From Castor canadensis (Eukaryota; Chordata; Mammalia; Rodentia; Castoridae): 64,000 bases of DNA. The notes below the pieces were generated by a model. The model had not been told where the DNA came from, searched no databases, and was given only the letters and a program-made list of their open reading frames with translations. This document shows positions 12,085-25,004 of the stretch, in pieces (the first letter of the stretch is position 1; each line of letters begins with the position of its first letter). The position numbers and the translations under genes were made by a program. The stretch spans positions 50,907,638 through 50,971,637 of the forward strand of contig NC_133398.1 of assembly GCF_047511655.1 (NCBI RefSeq), read 5' to 3'.

Positions 12085-12170
12085 CCGGACTGGGGGTGTG
12101 GCTCCAGTGACAGAGGCCTGACAAGCAAGGCTGGCCTGAGCTCCCACCCCAGGGCAGGAATAAAAAACCT
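12085..12170 (+). repeat. Degenerate ID-like (tRNA-derived) SINE
   Basis: GACTGGGGGTGTGGCTCCAG, followed by a tRNA-like A/B-box order and a short A-run (AATAAAAAA), resembles the ID-like SINE found in better condition at 26,120 (antisense) and 27,385. It is strongly mutated. Confidence 0.5.
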
Positions 12171-12429
12171 GAAGTTAATGTTTCTTAAGTGGAGAGGAAA
12201 ACAGAAGAGATCCCAAAATGCATGTCAGCTTTTCCATCCATACTCTATTTGTGCAAATATTTTTTCTTGTAGCTTTTATGCAACCGATGCACTTCAAGAA
12301 ATCATGTTACTATATTAAATATGTTCATATTAAATCATCACATTCAGTAATACAACAATTGTTACACTAATAGTCCATCATGATTGTAATTAGTTACATT
12401 TTAATCAGTGGAAGCTACACAGTTGTAAA

Positions 12430-12900
12430 TTTTTTGGACAGAATTGAACAACCAACTCAGTCCTTCATCAATATAAATCATTGCCAGTGATGATGTGACA
12501 ATTCCTGGGAATTATTGGTTTTAACAAGTTATGGAATTTGCATCCTCACACTAGTTTACTGCAGCAGATTAAAACAAAATTCATTGGGACAGCCACCAAG
12601 AATTCTTTTACCTACCTCCTTGCAATTTTCCACTTGGTTTTATGAACATTCCAGTCTCATGTGGATCCAATCCACAAATCTCCAAATTACCAAGTTCATA
12701 AAGGCTTACACACTTCCTTTATAAAATGAAAGTAGAAAACTGGATCAGCAAAACAGTTACTCAGTACTCAAAAGAGTCAAAAAGAGGTAAACGCCAGCTT
12801 AAATACACATAAACTGTGGATCCCCTCTGCCCAAGTTCCTCCTGACTTACCAACTCTGCCATCAGTGAAAACCATTCAGGTGACCTCATCTTTCCTCTCC
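12430..12900 (+). repeat. Duplicated spacer copy (paralogue of 4,360-4,920)
   Basis: This non-coding stretch is similar over several hundred bases to 4,360-4,920 in the same orientation: GTGATGATGTGACAAT/CTGATGATATAAT, TGGTTTACTAG/TAGTTTACTGC and CCTTGCAATTTTCC occur in the same order. It is duplicated cluster spacer. No conserved open frame is present. Confidence 0.6.
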
Positions 12901-13032
12901 CTAGCTACAGAGTCCTTTTCTAAAACTCAGCCTCTGCAGGTTCCCCGCAAACCAGCACAAACTCACAGATGTCCCCAAAATGCTGACCGTGCTGCTGAGT
13001 AGAAGATGCCTCCCCAGCGCTATGAGTGGTAC

Positions 13033-13412
13033 TGTTAATAGCACTGGTGCAGTCTATGATCAGAAGACTTCCAAATTCTTTATGTCCCACTGGGAAGAAT
13101 GCATGCAGGACACATGGGTGTAAAGGAGTTTTTTAAAAGTTAGGAAAGGAAAGTACAAAAGGGAGCATGGTGGGGCCCAGGTGGAAGCAAGAAGCTGAGA
13201 TAGTGTGTTTCTGCTCTTCAGGTGCATATAAAACCTAAAATAACTAATGGGAAGGGGAAAGCCAGATGATTCCCATCTAATAATCAATGAATGGGGAGGA
13301 ACATAGGCCATTCCCAGCCTGGTGAGAGCAGTTCCTTAGCCAAAGCATAGTTAATCAGAGATGTAATATTTTTCTATGAGTCCCAAACTTTCCCTAATTT
13401 TAGCCTACCTCA
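13033..13412 (-). mobile_element. LTR, left copy of an antisense LTR pair
   Basis: This is about 380 bp with TG..CA ends (TGTTAATAG at the left, CTACCTCA at the right on the + strand). It is clearly paralogous and in the same orientation as 24,297-24,638. A purine-rich run on the minus strand just inside (around 13,415) fits a polypurine tract, so this would be the 3' LTR of an element on the minus strand. By eye the two copies differ at roughly one site in nine over the first 125 bases, plus indels, so the insertion is old. Confidence 0.75.
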
Positions 13413-14357
13413 AATTCCCCCTAAGAGACAATAGTCCAAAAAATTCTTTTGGAATTTTTGGGGGGTGGGTCCATCTTCAGTATCTGCTTGGAGCTGACAG
13501 GGGCAACTTACCCTGCCTACAAGGGGAAATTGTCACTCCTATTTCTTTCCCTTGGGGCTCATTTAGACACAGGTGTCTGAAATATTGTCCAGCGCAGTCA
13601 AGGTTCCTCATGGACATCTTGGCTATTCATGGAGAGATTGTTTTTCTATAAAGGTCAATAGCCCTGTTGCCTCATGATTTGAGACCTAAATGCTTTTATT
13701 CTGGAAACAATAAATCTGATTTAGAAGGCATAACCCAAACATTAACAATGATTAGAGCATCAGAAGGGGCCCTGCCAAGTGTAGCAGGAAGGATAAACAA
13801 TCTAAGCTTTCATTTTGAAAAGTGGCAGAGAATCTTATGGTTGCTTTGCCTATAGATGTTTGTACCTGTACCTATTTTTAACTCTTAGATGGTCCTCTGT
13901 TTGGATAGCCACTGTAGTGGGCAGTTAAGGACTGTTTGGAGTAATATCTACATTGAGACCAGGTGTAGCAGGGGGCAGGTGTCAGTCCAATTAGAGAATG
14001 AACATCCAAGAGTCAGTTTTGAACAGAAAGAAGACTCCCAGTGTTCTAGACGGAAGTTAGATGCCATTAAAAGATACATTGCCTTTGCTTAAACAGAAGG
14101 CCTTGGCCAAAGACAAGAGTTTGACTTTTCTCAGAAGCTTGGAAGGCTTAACTAGTAGAGCACATGCATAAGAGACCCTTTTAAAAAATCTGTTGGCTTT
14201 GGTTACTTTTAGAGGTCTGGCATAATTGAATCCATCTAGATCTGGAGATGTGCCCAATTTGTATAGTCCTTTTGAACTGTCTCAGGTGAATGAAGGCCAC
14301 TTGTTTCTCTAAGAAGTTGGGGGATGCCAATCGCTTGGGGGTTGGTTCCTCTTTGTT
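13413..14357 (-). mobile_element. Internal part of LTR-bounded fossil, 3' side
   Basis: This is DNA between the left LTR copy and the L1 insertion. I could not recognise a protein domain. Short open frames on both strands show no motif. By position it is the 3' internal portion of the element bounded by the LTRs at 13,033 and 24,297. Confidence 0.45.
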
Positions 14358-17300
14358 TTTTAATTTTATTTTACCATTTGTACATTTACCTACATGTGTA
14401 TACATTATTTGGGTACCTCATCCCCTCTCTACCTCTTGGTTGAACCTGTTCCACCCTCTTGTTCTATAGTTTTTTTGAAGAACATAGCGGTTTTGCTAGA
14501 CTGTGATATAGCTAGATATACGGGGAGATTCCTTGTGTTGGTTCCACGCAAATGTGTATTACAACCTAAATTGGTTCTCTACCAGACTTCTTCACTACTT
14601 CTTAGTCCCCAAGGCCTCTGCCAGTTTAAGATTATTATATTTGGTCCTATACAGGGAGCATATCAACCACAGGCAAGTTTCTGGTTGCCTTCCCTTTCCC
14701 TATCCCTCCCATACACAGTCTCCCCTTCGTGTGTGACCCATGCCCAATATTATTTCTGCATTCGTTTTAGTTCTATAATCCACATATGAAGGAGAACATG
14801 TGATTTTTGGCCTTCTGAGCATGACTGACTTTGCTTAAGATGATGTTCTCCAGATCCATTCATTTACCTGAAAATAAGAAAATTTCATTCTTCTTTGTGG
14901 TTGAATAAAATTCCATTGCGTATAAATGCCACACTTTCTTAATCCATTTGTCAGTAGTGGGGCATCTTGGCTTTTCATAGCTTGGCTATTGTGAATAGTG
15001 CTGCAATAAACATGAGTGTGTAGGTACCTTTGTATTAACCAAAGTCACTTTCAGGGAATATCCCTAGGGGTGGTATTGCTGGATCATATGGTAGATCTAT
15101 GTTTAGTTTTTTTAAGAAGCCTCTATATTGCTTTCCATAGTAGTTGTACTAGCTTACTTTCCCACTAGAACTGTATGTGGGTTCCTTTTCCCCACATACT
15201 TGCCAAAATTGTTGATGGTGGTATTCTTCATGGTAGAAATTCTAATAGGAGTAAGGGAATCTTAGTGTGGTTTAGATTTGCATTTCCTCTATGGCCAGGG
15301 ATGGTGAGCATTTTTTCATGTGTTTTTTGGTCATTTGGACTTCTTACTTTAAAAAAGTTCTGTTTAGTTCAGTTGCCCATTTCTTTATTGGTTCATTGAT
15401 TTGGGGAGAGTTAGTTTTTTGAGCTCCCTGTATATTCTGGTTATCAGTCCTTTGTCTGATATATAGCCACCGAGTATTTTCTCCCACTCTGAGGGTGGTC
15501 TCTTCAGTTTAGACACCATTTCTTTTGTTATGCAGAAGATTCTAGCTTCATGTAGTCCCATTTGTCCATCCTTTCTCTTAGTTTTTAAGCTCCTGGAGTT
15601 CTACTGAGGAACTCTTTTCCTATACCTATTTCTTCCAAACTATTTCCTGCTCTTTCCTGTACTAACTTCACAGTTTCTGGTCTGATATTAAGGTCCTTAA
15701 TCCATTTTGAGATGATACTAGTACAGGGTGATAGGCATGGATCTAGTTTCAGTTTTCTGCAGGCAAATAACCACTTTTCCCAGCAACATTTGTTGAAGAG
15801 GCTGTCTATTCTCCATCGTAAGTTTTTGGCACCTTTGTCAAAAATAAGATGGGCATAGCTGTGTGGATTCATATCCGGGTCCACTATTCTGTTCCACTGG
15901 TCTTCGTATCTGTTTTTGTACCAGTACCATGCTGTTTTTATTGTTATGGCTCTGTAATATAGTTTGAAGTTGGGTATTGTGATACCTCTAGCATTGCTCT
16001 TTTTGCTGATCATTGCTTTGAATATTCGCGGTCTCTTGCATTTCCAAATAAACTTTAGGGTAGATTTTTCAATCTCTGTGATAATCTCATTGGGATTTTG
16101 ATGGGAATTGCATTGAACATGTAGATTGCTTTTGGTAGTATAGCCATTTTTACTATGTTGATTCTACCAATCCATGAGCAAGGGAGATCTTTCCACCTTC
16201 TGTAGTCTTCCTCAATCTCTTTCTTCAGGGATTTGTAGATCTCCTTGTAAAGGTCATTCACATCCTTTTTAAGTTTACTCCTAGGTATTTGATTTTTTTT
16301 TTTTGAGGCTAGGGCAAATGGAACTGTTTTCATATATTATTTCTCAATTTGTTCATTGTTAGGGTATAGAAAGGCTACTGATTTTTTAAGTTGATTTTCT
16401 CTCCTGGTACTTTGCTGAAGCTGTGTATGGTATCTAGAAGCTTTTTGGGTCTTTGAGGTACAGAATCATGTCTTCTTCAAATAGGATACTTTGACTATTT
16501 CTTTACCCATTTGTATTCTTTCTATTTCTTCTTGCCATATAGCTCTGGCTAGGAATTCCAGGATTATGATGAATAAGGGTGGGGAAAGTGGGCATCCTTG
16601 TCTCATTCCTGACTTTTGAGAAAATGATTTCAGTTTTTTCTGCATTAAGTATGAAGTTGGCTATAGTTTTGTCATATATAGCCTTTATAATGTTGGGGTA
16701 CATTCCTTTATTCCTAGTTTTCTTAGAGCTTTTATTATGAAATGGAGTTGAACCTTATTGAAGGCTTTTTCTGCATCTATTCAGATGATCAAGTGGATTT
16801 TGTCTTTGCTTCTATTAATGGGCTGTATTACATTTATTGATTTGCACATGATGAAATATCCATGCATCCCTGAGATGAAACTGACTTGGTTATGGTGAAT
16901 GATCTTTCTGGTATGTTTGTGAATTCAGTTTGCCATTACCTTATTGAGGATTTTTGCATCAATCTTCACTAAGGAGATTGGCCTGTAGCTCTCCTTTTTG
17001 ATGTGTCCTTGTCCAGTTTTGGGATGAGTGTAACACTGGCTTTATAGAGTGAATTAGGCAGTGTTCCTTCTCTTTCTATTTCATAGAAAAGTTTAAGGGG
17101 TGTTGGTATTAGTGCTTCTTTAAAGGTCTGGTAGAAATCATCAGAGAATCTGTCAGGTCCTGGACTTTTCTTTTTTGGGAGACTCTTTATTGATGCTTCA
17201 GTTTCATTATGTGGTATAGATCCATTTAGGTGGTTAATATCCTCTTGGATCAGTTGTGAATGGTCGTAAGTGTCTAGAAATCTGTCCATTTCTTCAAGAT

Positions 17301-20300
17301 TTTCCAATTTATTGGAATACAGTGTCTCCAAGTAGTCTCTGATGATCCCCTGGATTTCCTTGGTGTTTGTTATTGTGTCCCCTTTTGCATTTCTGATTTT
17401 ACTGATTTTGGTCTTTTCCCTCCTCATTTTAGTCAGATTTGCCAGGGGCTTGTCAATCTTCTTTATTTTTTCAAAAAACCATCATTTTGCTTCATTCCTT
17501 CTTTGTACGGTTTTTTTGGTCTCTATCCCATTAATTTCAGCCCTTATTTATATTATTTCTCTCCTTCTGCTTGATTTGGGTTTTCCTTGTTCTTGTTTTT
17601 TCTAAGAGTGTCAGATGTAGCATTTGGTCATTTGTTTGATATCTTTCTGTCCTTTTACTATATGCATTTGTGGCTATGAACTTTCCTCTTATGACTGCTT
17701 TTGCTGTGTCCTATAGATTCTGGTAGGTGGTGTTTTCATTTTCACTAACTTCCAGGAACCTTTTGATTTCCTCTCTTATTTCTTCTATAACCCACTCACT
17801 GATTGTTGAGCAATGTGTTATTCAGCCTCCAATTATTTACATGTTTTCTGCTGTTGCTAGGTAGAGTATCCTAGAGCTGAAATTATTTTCATTCAGTGCC
17901 CAAAACACCTTAGTCCAAGCCCTCTTTGCTTTTAATGTTTCTGTTGAGAAATCTGCTGTGATATTCATGGGTTTACTTTTATACATTTTTTGTTTTTCTC
18001 TTTTACAGTCTTCAATATTCTTTCTTTGTTCTCTGTGCCAGTTATTTTAATGATAATATGCCATGGAGAGGTTCATTTGTCAAATCTGTTGTCCTGGAGG
18101 CTTCCTGTACCTGAATGGACATCTCTTTCTTGAGATTTGGGAAACTGTCTGTTATTACTGTATTGAATACATTATGTATACCTTTGGCTTGCAATTCTCC
18201 TTCAATGCCCATGATTCTCAGGTTTGGTCTTTTGATGGAGTTGCTGAATTATTAATATTCCTCTCACAACTCTTGAGTTGTTTGACTAAGAGTTCTTCTG
18301 TTTTTTCTTTAATTTCTATTTTATCTTTGAGCTATGTGATTCTGTCTTCCACTTGTTCTAGTCTGCTGCAATGGCTTCCATTGTGTTTTTTGTTTGACTA
18401 AAGGGATGTCTTATTTCCAGGATTTCTGTTTGGTTCTTTTTTCTGAGGTTTTCCATATCTTTGTTCAACCCCTCTTTTATATTTTGTGTTGCCTTCTTTA
18501 TTTTATAGCTCTTTTTTTATAGTGATCTTTGTTTTACTTTGGTATTTGTTGAAGTTCTCTTGAGTTCATTTAGTGGCTTCTGTGTCTTCTCAAGTTCTTT
18601 ATTTGTGGTGTCTTGAAATTTCTTGAGTGCATCTTGTACTTCTGGTTAACCATGTCTAGTATCTTCTCCATGAGTTTCTCAGTGACCTCTTCCATGATTT
18701 CCTCTGTGAGGAATTTTTTGTGGTCACCATTGGACTCATCAGTGACATTCTCATTGTTTTGTTGGGGTAATGAACTGGGTATCTATTTCCTTCATTTCCC
18801 ACTAAATCCTCTATTGACTTTTTTTTTGAGAAGTGTAGTTTTCTTCCCTTCTTTTCCCCATAGTTCCAATTGGTGGTGTGAAACTATGTACTTGATTGGC
18901 TAGTTGGTGGTTTTAATTGCCTGTTTTCTTTCCCTTGATTTAATTTCTGTGTTGTAACTAACTTAGTTGTTTGCTAGGCTGATGTTCTATTTCTGTCCCT
19001 GGCCTAGAGATGTAAATTACCAATTTCAAATTCATAGTTTCAATGCCAGACCATTTATTTACCTATTATATAGAAACCCCTTGGTGATAATATCTATAAA
19101 CAGTGTGAGTTGGTGGGGGTAATGGTTGTTTGGCTAGAGATAGAAACTTGGGTAATTGGTAAAGATGGCATGAAAGGGGAGCAGATAAAGGGGAGTGGGT
19201 AGGGAAAGAGATATGGGGGCTGCTGGGTTTTGTGGCCCTCGTGTGTGTGTAGGTGCATTTCCACTGCTGTAGTGGAGGGTGCTTGTGTCAGGGATTTCGG
19301 GGGCTGGGGGTGTGTTTGGTTGGTACAGTAGGCCAGGCAGTGGGAGGTGAGTGTGTAGAGGGAAGGGTAGTGTAGTTACAGGTTGGGGAAGGATAGGAGG
19401 AGGCAAAGACAGGGAAGAGTGGATGAGAAGGGGCAGAAAGAGTAGTTGGGAGGGAGAATAATGTATTATACCACAAGAAAAGGAAGGAAAGTGGAGGTGG
19501 TAAGACGAGGGATAAGAAAACAGAGATGGTAAAGTTAATAATACAAAAAAAAAAAAAAACCAGGTACAGCACAACAAAAAATTCAGTCTGCTCAGCAAAA
19601 GTTCTGAACTTATTCCTTTGGTGTCCAATCCTGGTATTAGCACTTGGTATTCTGGGCTTTGTGGGGAAGGGTGCTGCCCCTCTTGTGAGATAGCTGGAGT
19701 GGAGTTGGTGTGGAGATGGCTGGAAAGTTTTTTTTCTTTTTTTTTTTTTTCCGCTTTCCTTGTTCTTATGGTCTGTCCATTACAAGCACGAGCTCTGAAG
19801 TGGTCCCACCAGGTGACTGGCTTTTGACCCATATTTGGTTCCTTATGTCCCCAGGGCAGGTTGCAATAGGTACCTGAGTTAACTCACTGCCAGTTCATGC
19901 AAGGTGGTCAGATCTATTGTTTTTACCAAACAGCAGCTGAGTTTCCCTACAGCTACAACTCTGGCTGTTCAGCTCCTCCCCTAGCAATGTGGGATAATTG
20001 TTTAGAGTACCACCCTCAGTCTTGTAAGACTAGTTTATCAATCCACTATGGCCCTGCTTTGGGGGGTTGGCTTGTCACCCCATCCCCACTCTCAGCCTTT
20101 GTTACTTTTCCTACCGTTGTTCATAGTTTGGCTCTTTGCCCCATTCCCATTCTCTGGGGCAGGTTTAGTGTTCCACCCCACCCCCACTGTTGGTGTTAGA
20201 TTACAATTTGCTATTTATGCTTTTCAGTTTTGTTGGGGGCGGGGCTTTCAATCTGCCCAGGCGCTGTGCTGGATTATGTTCTGGTGGGGGTGGGTAAAAG

Positions 20301-20800
20301 TGGTGCATGTTGCTAACCTGTTGTGTCTGCAGGTTTACCCAGGCAGCTTTGAAGCCAGCAGGTAGGGAGAAATGGCATGCCCCTTTTCTAAAGGCAGACA
20401 CTTACTGAGTCTTGGTTCAGCCTGTCAGGACATAAGGAGGCTTTCCACAGGCTAGGGGTTCAGGATGCCACAGAGTTTGATTCTGATTGATGCTCTATCT
20501 TCTGCTTATTGAAATAAAAGAAAGGGAGAAATGACCTGGTGCTTTTTTCCCAGTGCAGACATGCCCTGTTGGCTGTGCAAAGCCAGGATTTTTCCAGCTG
20601 TTAGGTGCAATTAAAAGCTGTTTTAATGGTCACACCTTGAATTTTATGTGCACCTAATGTGTTGGCAGCTATTATTTTAGCTAGAAGCAATCAGAACTAC
20701 CCAAGTGTAGCTCCTATATCTCATGGTGGTTTCTGAAGTCACAGAGTTCAGGATTTCTGATTTCTTACCCTAACTGCCATCTTGGATATCCTCTTAGTTC
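14358..20800 (-). mobile_element. Long antisense LINE-1 with 5' UTR, ORF1 and ORF2 lacking endonuclease
   Basis: The + strand starts at the L1 3' end (ATACATTATTTGGGTACC near 14,400) and runs to the 5' end near 20,790. On the minus strand, ORF2 C-terminal blocks lie at 14,900-16,330 and reverse-transcriptase blocks at 16,500-17,430 ([33 protein letters not shown]). A degraded ORF1 with coiled-coil-like and RRM-like text lies at about 17,870-18,900, and a long 5' region at 18,900-20,790. ORF1 text ending in SSRILY joins directly to late-endonuclease ORF2 text (WRLNNTLLNN) at about 17,860, so most of the endonuclease domain is missing. Several stops and shifts are present. It sits inside the LTR-bounded element. 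Confidence 0.92.
19134..19832 (-). other. 232-codon open frame in L1 5' region (upstream of ORF1)
   Basis: On the L1 sense strand an ATG-initiated frame of 232 codons lies between the 5' UTR and ORF1. The product would begin MGQKPVTWWDHF, have a basic run (RKAEKKKKEKK), a Phe-rich hydrophobic segment made from a homopolymer, and a Pro/Leu/Ser-rich second half. It resembles no family I know. The low-complexity, C-rich composition makes a chance open frame likely. The related L1 5' region at 34,851-36,157 lacks this segment. Confidence 0.3.
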
Positions 20801-23800
20801 TTCTTAAACTGTTTCCCTGAACAGTCATCACTAAATATTCTGTAAGTTTGGCAGTTTTGTCCCTCGGAGCAGGAGTAGCTTCTCCCAGAATGTCATAGCT
20901 TTTTCCAGAAAGTCAGAGTTCATCCCACAGAGAAAGGGGAGTAACACAGCAAACAGATCAGAAGCAATGCCAATGTGACCTTTCTAGCCAAATTAAGCAA
21001 AAAGGAGATTTATTAAAAAGTTACTTGTAGGCTGGGATTAATTAAATCTAATTGTCCCATAGGTGATGCACCATCACCCTTAAGTTGCTTTAAACTGTCA
21101 ACAAACAACAATTATAAAGCTTTCCAAGGAAAATACAAAAAGGAGCCAATACTTAAGAATGTCTGTCCTCACAGACAGATAAACACATGTCAGAATCATT
21201 TTCCATGGGCTTGTCTATAAATGTTCCAGTAGAATCAGAAGTGTAATGACTAAACTTAAAATAACCATGGTTAATAGTTTAGCAATTAATATAATAGTTT
21301 TGTACTACTAAATCTCTCTTATCACAATTGGGAACATATGCACAAATTTGTCAGAAGAGTATAGTGTCTTTTTATAACAATTTTACAAGGCTTATATACT
21401 TGAATATAAATCACACCTAACCTACAATGGCACCAGTAGCAGCATCACAGTTTAAAACTTGACTTCTGGTTAGGTAAGTGACAAGTTAGGTAAAATAACC
21501 CTAAATTTTCCAATGGTTGGGGAAGGTAGTGTCAGTAATTTCAAATAGCCCCTGTTTTAATGTTTAATTGTGTATCATATATATAAAATAATGTTTATCT
21601 ATCCAATTTCAGACAAACCAATGTTTACCTGATGAACAGATGTCAGATAAACCAATGTTAATCTGACAAACAGATGTCAGGCCTGAATGGCAGAATTTTA
21701 GCATTTTTCATAAAGAAAAGAAATGTCAAAGACCTTATTTGAAATAATGTACCTTAGATAAAAGATCTATAGCTGTTAACATATATGTACTTTTAACTCT
21801 ATAAATGATTTATGGCATTTAGATACACATACAAGGTACAATAATATTAGAACCACTTAAAAGAATTTTTACTTAGTTTAAATTTAGTTTCCTCAGTGTC
21901 ACCAGAAAAATGTTTTAGGGTTTTTACATCTGGCAAAAGACTAATTTAGGCAAGATGCAAAGACAAGTAAATAACTTCAAATGGACTAGATAGAGAGCTT
22001 GTCATCTTAATTTTTGGTTAGCAGGATGAAAAAACTCCCAGTATTCAGGATACAGCCAAGTGAATATGTGGGCTTCCCCTATGCTGGCTGGTGGAAGAGA
22101 GAATGGGAAAGGAAATGAGGAAAATCCATTCATTCCTTACCCCTGCACAAGGGCTTCTGAATGGAATTCCCTATGCTGAATGGTGGAGAGATAAAGTGAG
22201 GGAAAGGGAAGGAGGAAGATTTCTCTTTGAGAGAGAGCAAGTTTGGTTTCAAGATCTGCAAGTTGTCCCTCTTATATCTTGAAGGTCTCAGTTGCAGGTC
22301 CTCTAGACCTGCCTTGCCAAAAAGTAATTCCTGCAGACATCTCTGTGCAAACAAGCTGTGGAATGTCCCAACTTCCTACCATTCTCCAAATGGCCAGTCT
22401 CTTACCCAATCACACATATATAAACTTATTATTGTGTCTTGGAACAATCTTTGTAAAAACCTGAGTTTAGATAACACTGTTTTTAATAAAACTCTTAGGA
22501 AGAAAATTAAACTATCTTTTTGATAATATTGTAGAAAAATGATCTTTCCTATCAAAGTATTTATTACCCTCTTAGATTACTTAAAAATTCCTCAGGTTAC
22601 CATCTTAGGTGACTTGCATGTTTAAAGGGTCCTTGCTTCTTCTTCCACATTCCTGTACGATTCCATTACCCACCAAACTGTATGCCCTAACCTATCCCCA
22701 CAATCCTTTTAGCTAATCAGGAAAGATTGTGAAACTTTGACCTGGACAAATCCCAGGTGAGGGGCAGGTATGACTGCATCAGGGATATAAGGAGGAGCTG
22801 CTGTCAGCCATTTTGCGCTTGTGTGTTTGCTCAAATGGAGTGAGCACATGCTTGCACCCTTTTGATCAAGAGAGATTACATTGTCAAGAATTTCTTTGTC
22901 TCTTGTGTGTCTGTTTTCGGCACCAAGGGGTTATTAATTCCAACAATAGTAATCTATAGAAACATGTGGATTAATAAATCTAATTATAAAAGAGTTAAAT
23001 GTAAATTACACTCATGATATAATGAAACAGATTATTATCCATAAAATTTATTTTAGTCCTAAGGTGGAAAATAGTTAGGCCTGGTTGCAATTAGAATTTT
23101 AGATAACCTTAGAGACAGTTGTGAATAATAACATTATAAAAGTAGCTTAAGAACCATCCTGAAGACATCTAAACAAAGAAAGGAGACTTAGAAACTATCT
23201 TTAGAATCTGCAAATAATAGTATTCACAAACAATTACAGCAGGTAAGCATAAGCAGCAACCATGAGATGAAGACAGGTAAAAATCATTTTAATTTAACTT
23301 TCAAACTCTAATAATCTTTATTTAAAATCAGGTAGACAGATCCCAGAGGGTCTAATGCAGGAAGTTCTAATGCTAGCCACTACTCTAAAGCCTTATTCAC
23401 TCTTTACAATACAACAAAACAAGCACCCAAAACAAAGGAGCTAGACAGAGCAAAGGCTAAGAATCTCAAACAGAAATTTTCCATCAGTTGGTGCAAGAAC
23501 TAATAGAACTCTCAATGCGTCTCTTAACAAGACAATGACCCAAACTCAGAAAATCACCCCAAGGGCCAAAAGAATCCAAAGCTAAGAGTTTCTTAGTAAG
23601 TATTTTAACCTTAAAATCTGACCCCATTGCTCTCACTCTAGAGACAACCCACTTTCAGTCTGCTAAAAACACACACCCTTCTCAACAAATTTGCTGTCAC
23701 TTTTACTGAGTCTTCTACTACTGGAGGCAAGAACTGAGGCAAATCTCCAAGGCCATTTTCTGGCAGCACCTCCAAAGGCAGTTTAAGGCCTGAGGCCAGT

Positions 23801-24296
23801 CTGCCAGGGAGTGTCCCTCAGTCTCTGGCAAAATGCCCATAGCTTGGAACACTAATGATGGGGGATGGGCAAAAAGGGAAGTGGGGAGAGAGAAGAGTGA
23901 AGATGCATGGTGACCACAGGAAAAAGGCAGTGGCTCTCATGATTGGCACCTAAGACCTCTCGGGAAGTCCTGACCATTCTCTCCACCTGGGCCAGATGGC
24001 AAACTTGAGCCCTGTGGCAATGGCCACCCTTGTAGTTCTGCCCTTCCCAACAGCATGTCTACCAGGATGCAGTCACAGTGGCAGATTGTGGGGGCATGTA
24101 TGCCCCCCACAAGCCTCATGCCACAGGGGTTGGGCTAATGCAGCACATCCCAACATCTCCTAGCAGCATGCTGTGGGTAAGATGCTGATGCAGAAGGGGC
24201 ACAAGGGCCTGAAGACAGGAGGGATGTGTTAGAAGAAAACAAATCAATAAACACAGCATCTTGCCTTTTAACTCCTAGCTAGCTTCATCAAAAAAA
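20801..24296 (-). mobile_element. Internal part of LTR-bounded fossil, 5' side, with possible nested LTR
   Basis: This lies between the L1 5' end and the right LTR copy. No clear gag or pol block was recognised on either strand. About 22,020-22,200 holds an imperfect local duplication (GGCTTCCCCTATGCTGGCTGGTGG against TTCCCTATGCTGAATGGTGG, each shown in part). About 22,690-22,940 looks like a plus-strand LTR segment: a GATATAAGGAGG TATA-like site, then a run ending TCTGTTTTCGGCACCA. If so, a second LTR element is nested here. The region is heavily mutated and old. Confidence 0.4.
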
Positions 24297-24638
24297 TGTT
24301 TATGGCGCTGGTGTAGTCTATGATCAGAAGACCTCCAAATTCTTTATGCCCACCAGGAAGAATCCATAGCAAGACACATGGGTGTAAAGGGAGTTTATCA
24401 AAAGTCAGGAAAGGAAAATTCAAAAGGGAGCAGAATGTTTCTTCTCTTTCAGTGCTTTTAGAACCTACAATAACCAATGGGAAGGGGAGAAGCAGGTGAT
24501 TCCCATCCAATAATGAATGGAAAGGGGCATGGGTGGTTCCCAGCCAGGTGAAGGCACTTCCTAAGCCAAAGCATTGTTATTCTAAGATGTAATATTTTTC
24601 TGTGAGTCCTGAACTTTCCCTATTTTTAGCCTACCTCA
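24297..24638 (-). mobile_element. LTR, right copy of an antisense LTR pair
   Basis: This is the second copy of the LTR at 13,033-13,412, in the same orientation, with TG..CA ends (TGTTTATGG to CTACCTCA). Shared text includes GTCTATGATCAGAAGAC, CCAAATTCTTTATG, GACACATGGGTGTAAAG and GATGTAATATTTTTCT. By orientation it would be the 5' LTR of the minus-strand element. It is somewhat shorter than its partner because of small deletions. Confidence 0.75.
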
Positions 24639-25004
24639 CTACAGTCCTCTGAGAACAGGAGTGGCTGTCCTTGAGTATTAAAGTAGCACAAAGCAACATA
24701 GACAGTCACCAGGAATATAGCCGTCTCCTGTTGTTGGATTCATGAATAATGAAAGTTGCCAGCTTGCCCCATAGAGGCCAGATAGAGAATCATCAGATTC
24801 TCTATCTGCTCAAGGCGGGAGTGATGCTCAGCTACAGCCCTGCCTGCTCACTTGGGGGTCAAACACCTTGGAGGTGTGGCCTGGAAAACAGGGAAACCCT
24901 TTACCTGTTAAGTCACCTGAAAGAATTTCCTCTTACCTTTGCCTGAATGACAGGGTAGATTTCAAATTCCCTTGGAAAAGTGAGAAATCATCCAAATCCA
25001 GAAG

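Noticed and set aside
18063-18401. 112-codon plus-strand open frame
   Set aside because: It is the complement of L1 ORF1 on the minus strand, so a shadow frame.
22091-22523. Open frames suggesting a gene near 22.1-22.5 kb
   Set aside because: Short overlapping frames on both strands with no motif, inside LTR-element DNA with a local duplication.
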